Source of the DNA: Anaerolineales bacterium
Lineage (GTDB): Bacteria > Chloroflexota > Anaerolineae > Anaerolineales > UBA6663
NCBI GenBank assembly: GCA_017999235.1
Contig: JAGOBN010000271.1
Coordinates: 1-6,033 of the forward strand
Length of the DNA stretch: 6,033 bases
Direction of reading: 5' to 3'
The position numbers were made by a program, and so were the translations under genes. The notes beneath the pieces are model-generated. The model did not search any database, was not told the DNA's origin, and saw only the letters and a list, made by a program, of their open reading frames with translations. Below are positions 5,662-6,033 of this stretch, piece after piece (the first letter of the stretch is position 1; every line of letters starts with the position of its first letter).

Positions 5662-6033
5662 ATGGAACTGAAGACGCAGCATGGCTACCTGGTCTTGGCG
5701 GATATCTCCGGCTACACCTCCTACCTGGCCGGGACTGAGCTGGAACACGCCCATGAAATCCTGACGGCCCTGTTGGAAACCATTGTTGGCCATTTCAAGA
5801 CGCGCCTGACCATCGCCAAACTGGAGGGAGACGCCGTCTTTGCCTATGCGCCGGCGACGAGCCTCTCGCGGGGCGAGACCTTGCTGGAATTGATCGAGTC
5901 CACCTATGTGGCTTTCCGGGACCACGTGGTGACCTCCCATCGGCGCACGACCTGCGAGTGCAACGCCTGCCGCAATATCCCCAGCCTCGATCTGAAGTTT
6001 CTGACGCATTTCGGCGATTACATCGTGCAAAAA
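5662..6033 (+). CDS. Second DUF2652 protein (3' partial)
   Basis: The frame opens at ATG 5662, with GAGGT (5652-5656) 5 nt upstream, and stays open for 124 codons to the window edge. It matches the N-terminus of the preceding gene closely: a hand count gives about 35 identities over the first 64 residues without gaps. Key motifs are GYLVLADISGYTSYLAGTE (8-26), LEGDAVFAYAP (54-64), RRTTCECNAC (94-103) and LDLKFLTHFGDYIVQ (109-123). Asp14 and Asp57 and the CxCxxC motif are kept. It is closer to the usual DUF2652 wording (ADISGYT, EGDAVFAYAP, SRGETLLEL) than its neighbour, so it may be the less diverged copy. Whether it also carries an SRPBCC domain cannot be seen. It lies 39 bp downstream of its paralogue on the same strand, so co-transcription after tandem duplication is likely. 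Confidence 0.92.
   Translation, partial: MELKTQHGYLVLADISGYTSYLAGTELEHAHEILTALLETIVGHFKTRLTIAKLEGDAVFAYAPATSLSRGETLLELIESTYVAFRDHVVTSHRRTTCECNACRNIPSLDLKFLTHFGDYIVQK

Overview
The window is G+C-rich (roughly two thirds by eye) with dense, mostly plus-strand genes and Shine-Dalgarno starts. The gene content suggests a member of the Chloroflexota (Anaerolineae or Caldilineae-like): a MalT/LuxR-type regulator, a short conserved companion protein, a DUF2306 membrane protein, a zinc-free MDR oxidoreductase and tandem DUF2652 proteins. This assignment is inference from gene families; no rRNA or marker gene is present.

Layout. Positions 1-141 hold the C-terminal LuxR-type HTH of a regulator truncated by the left edge, followed by a strong intrinsic terminator (171-219). 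A 219-bp gap then carries a cluster of TCCCCA half-sites, one pair forming a perfect dyad, which is a candidate operator. From 361 to 3719 there are five co-directional genes: a 94-aa conserved protein, a multi-pass membrane protein, a DUF2306 membrane protein, an NAD(P)-dependent quinone-oxidoreductase-like enzyme, and a DUF2938 membrane protein. The first four have good Shine-Dalgarno sequences and gaps of 11-68 bp. The fifth is 102 bp downstream with a weak ribosome site and may be a separate unit.

Positions 3720-4481 look like a decaying island. A minus-strand tyrosine recombinase fragment with an in-frame stop lies back to back with a plus-strand unrecognised gene. That gene can be read only through a TAG and two compensating frameshifts. 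Short direct and inverted repeats lie at its end.

From 4531 to the right edge are two tandem DUF2652 paralogues. The first is complete and fused to a C-terminal SRPBCC-like domain; the second is cut by the window end. Both have an N-terminal pattern resembling class III nucleotidyl cyclases (ADxxGYT and EGDAxFAY, with the two Asp 43 residues apart) plus a CxCxxC motif. Their biochemical role is unknown, and they are the most interesting part of the window. No RNA gene, CRISPR array or intact mobile element was found.
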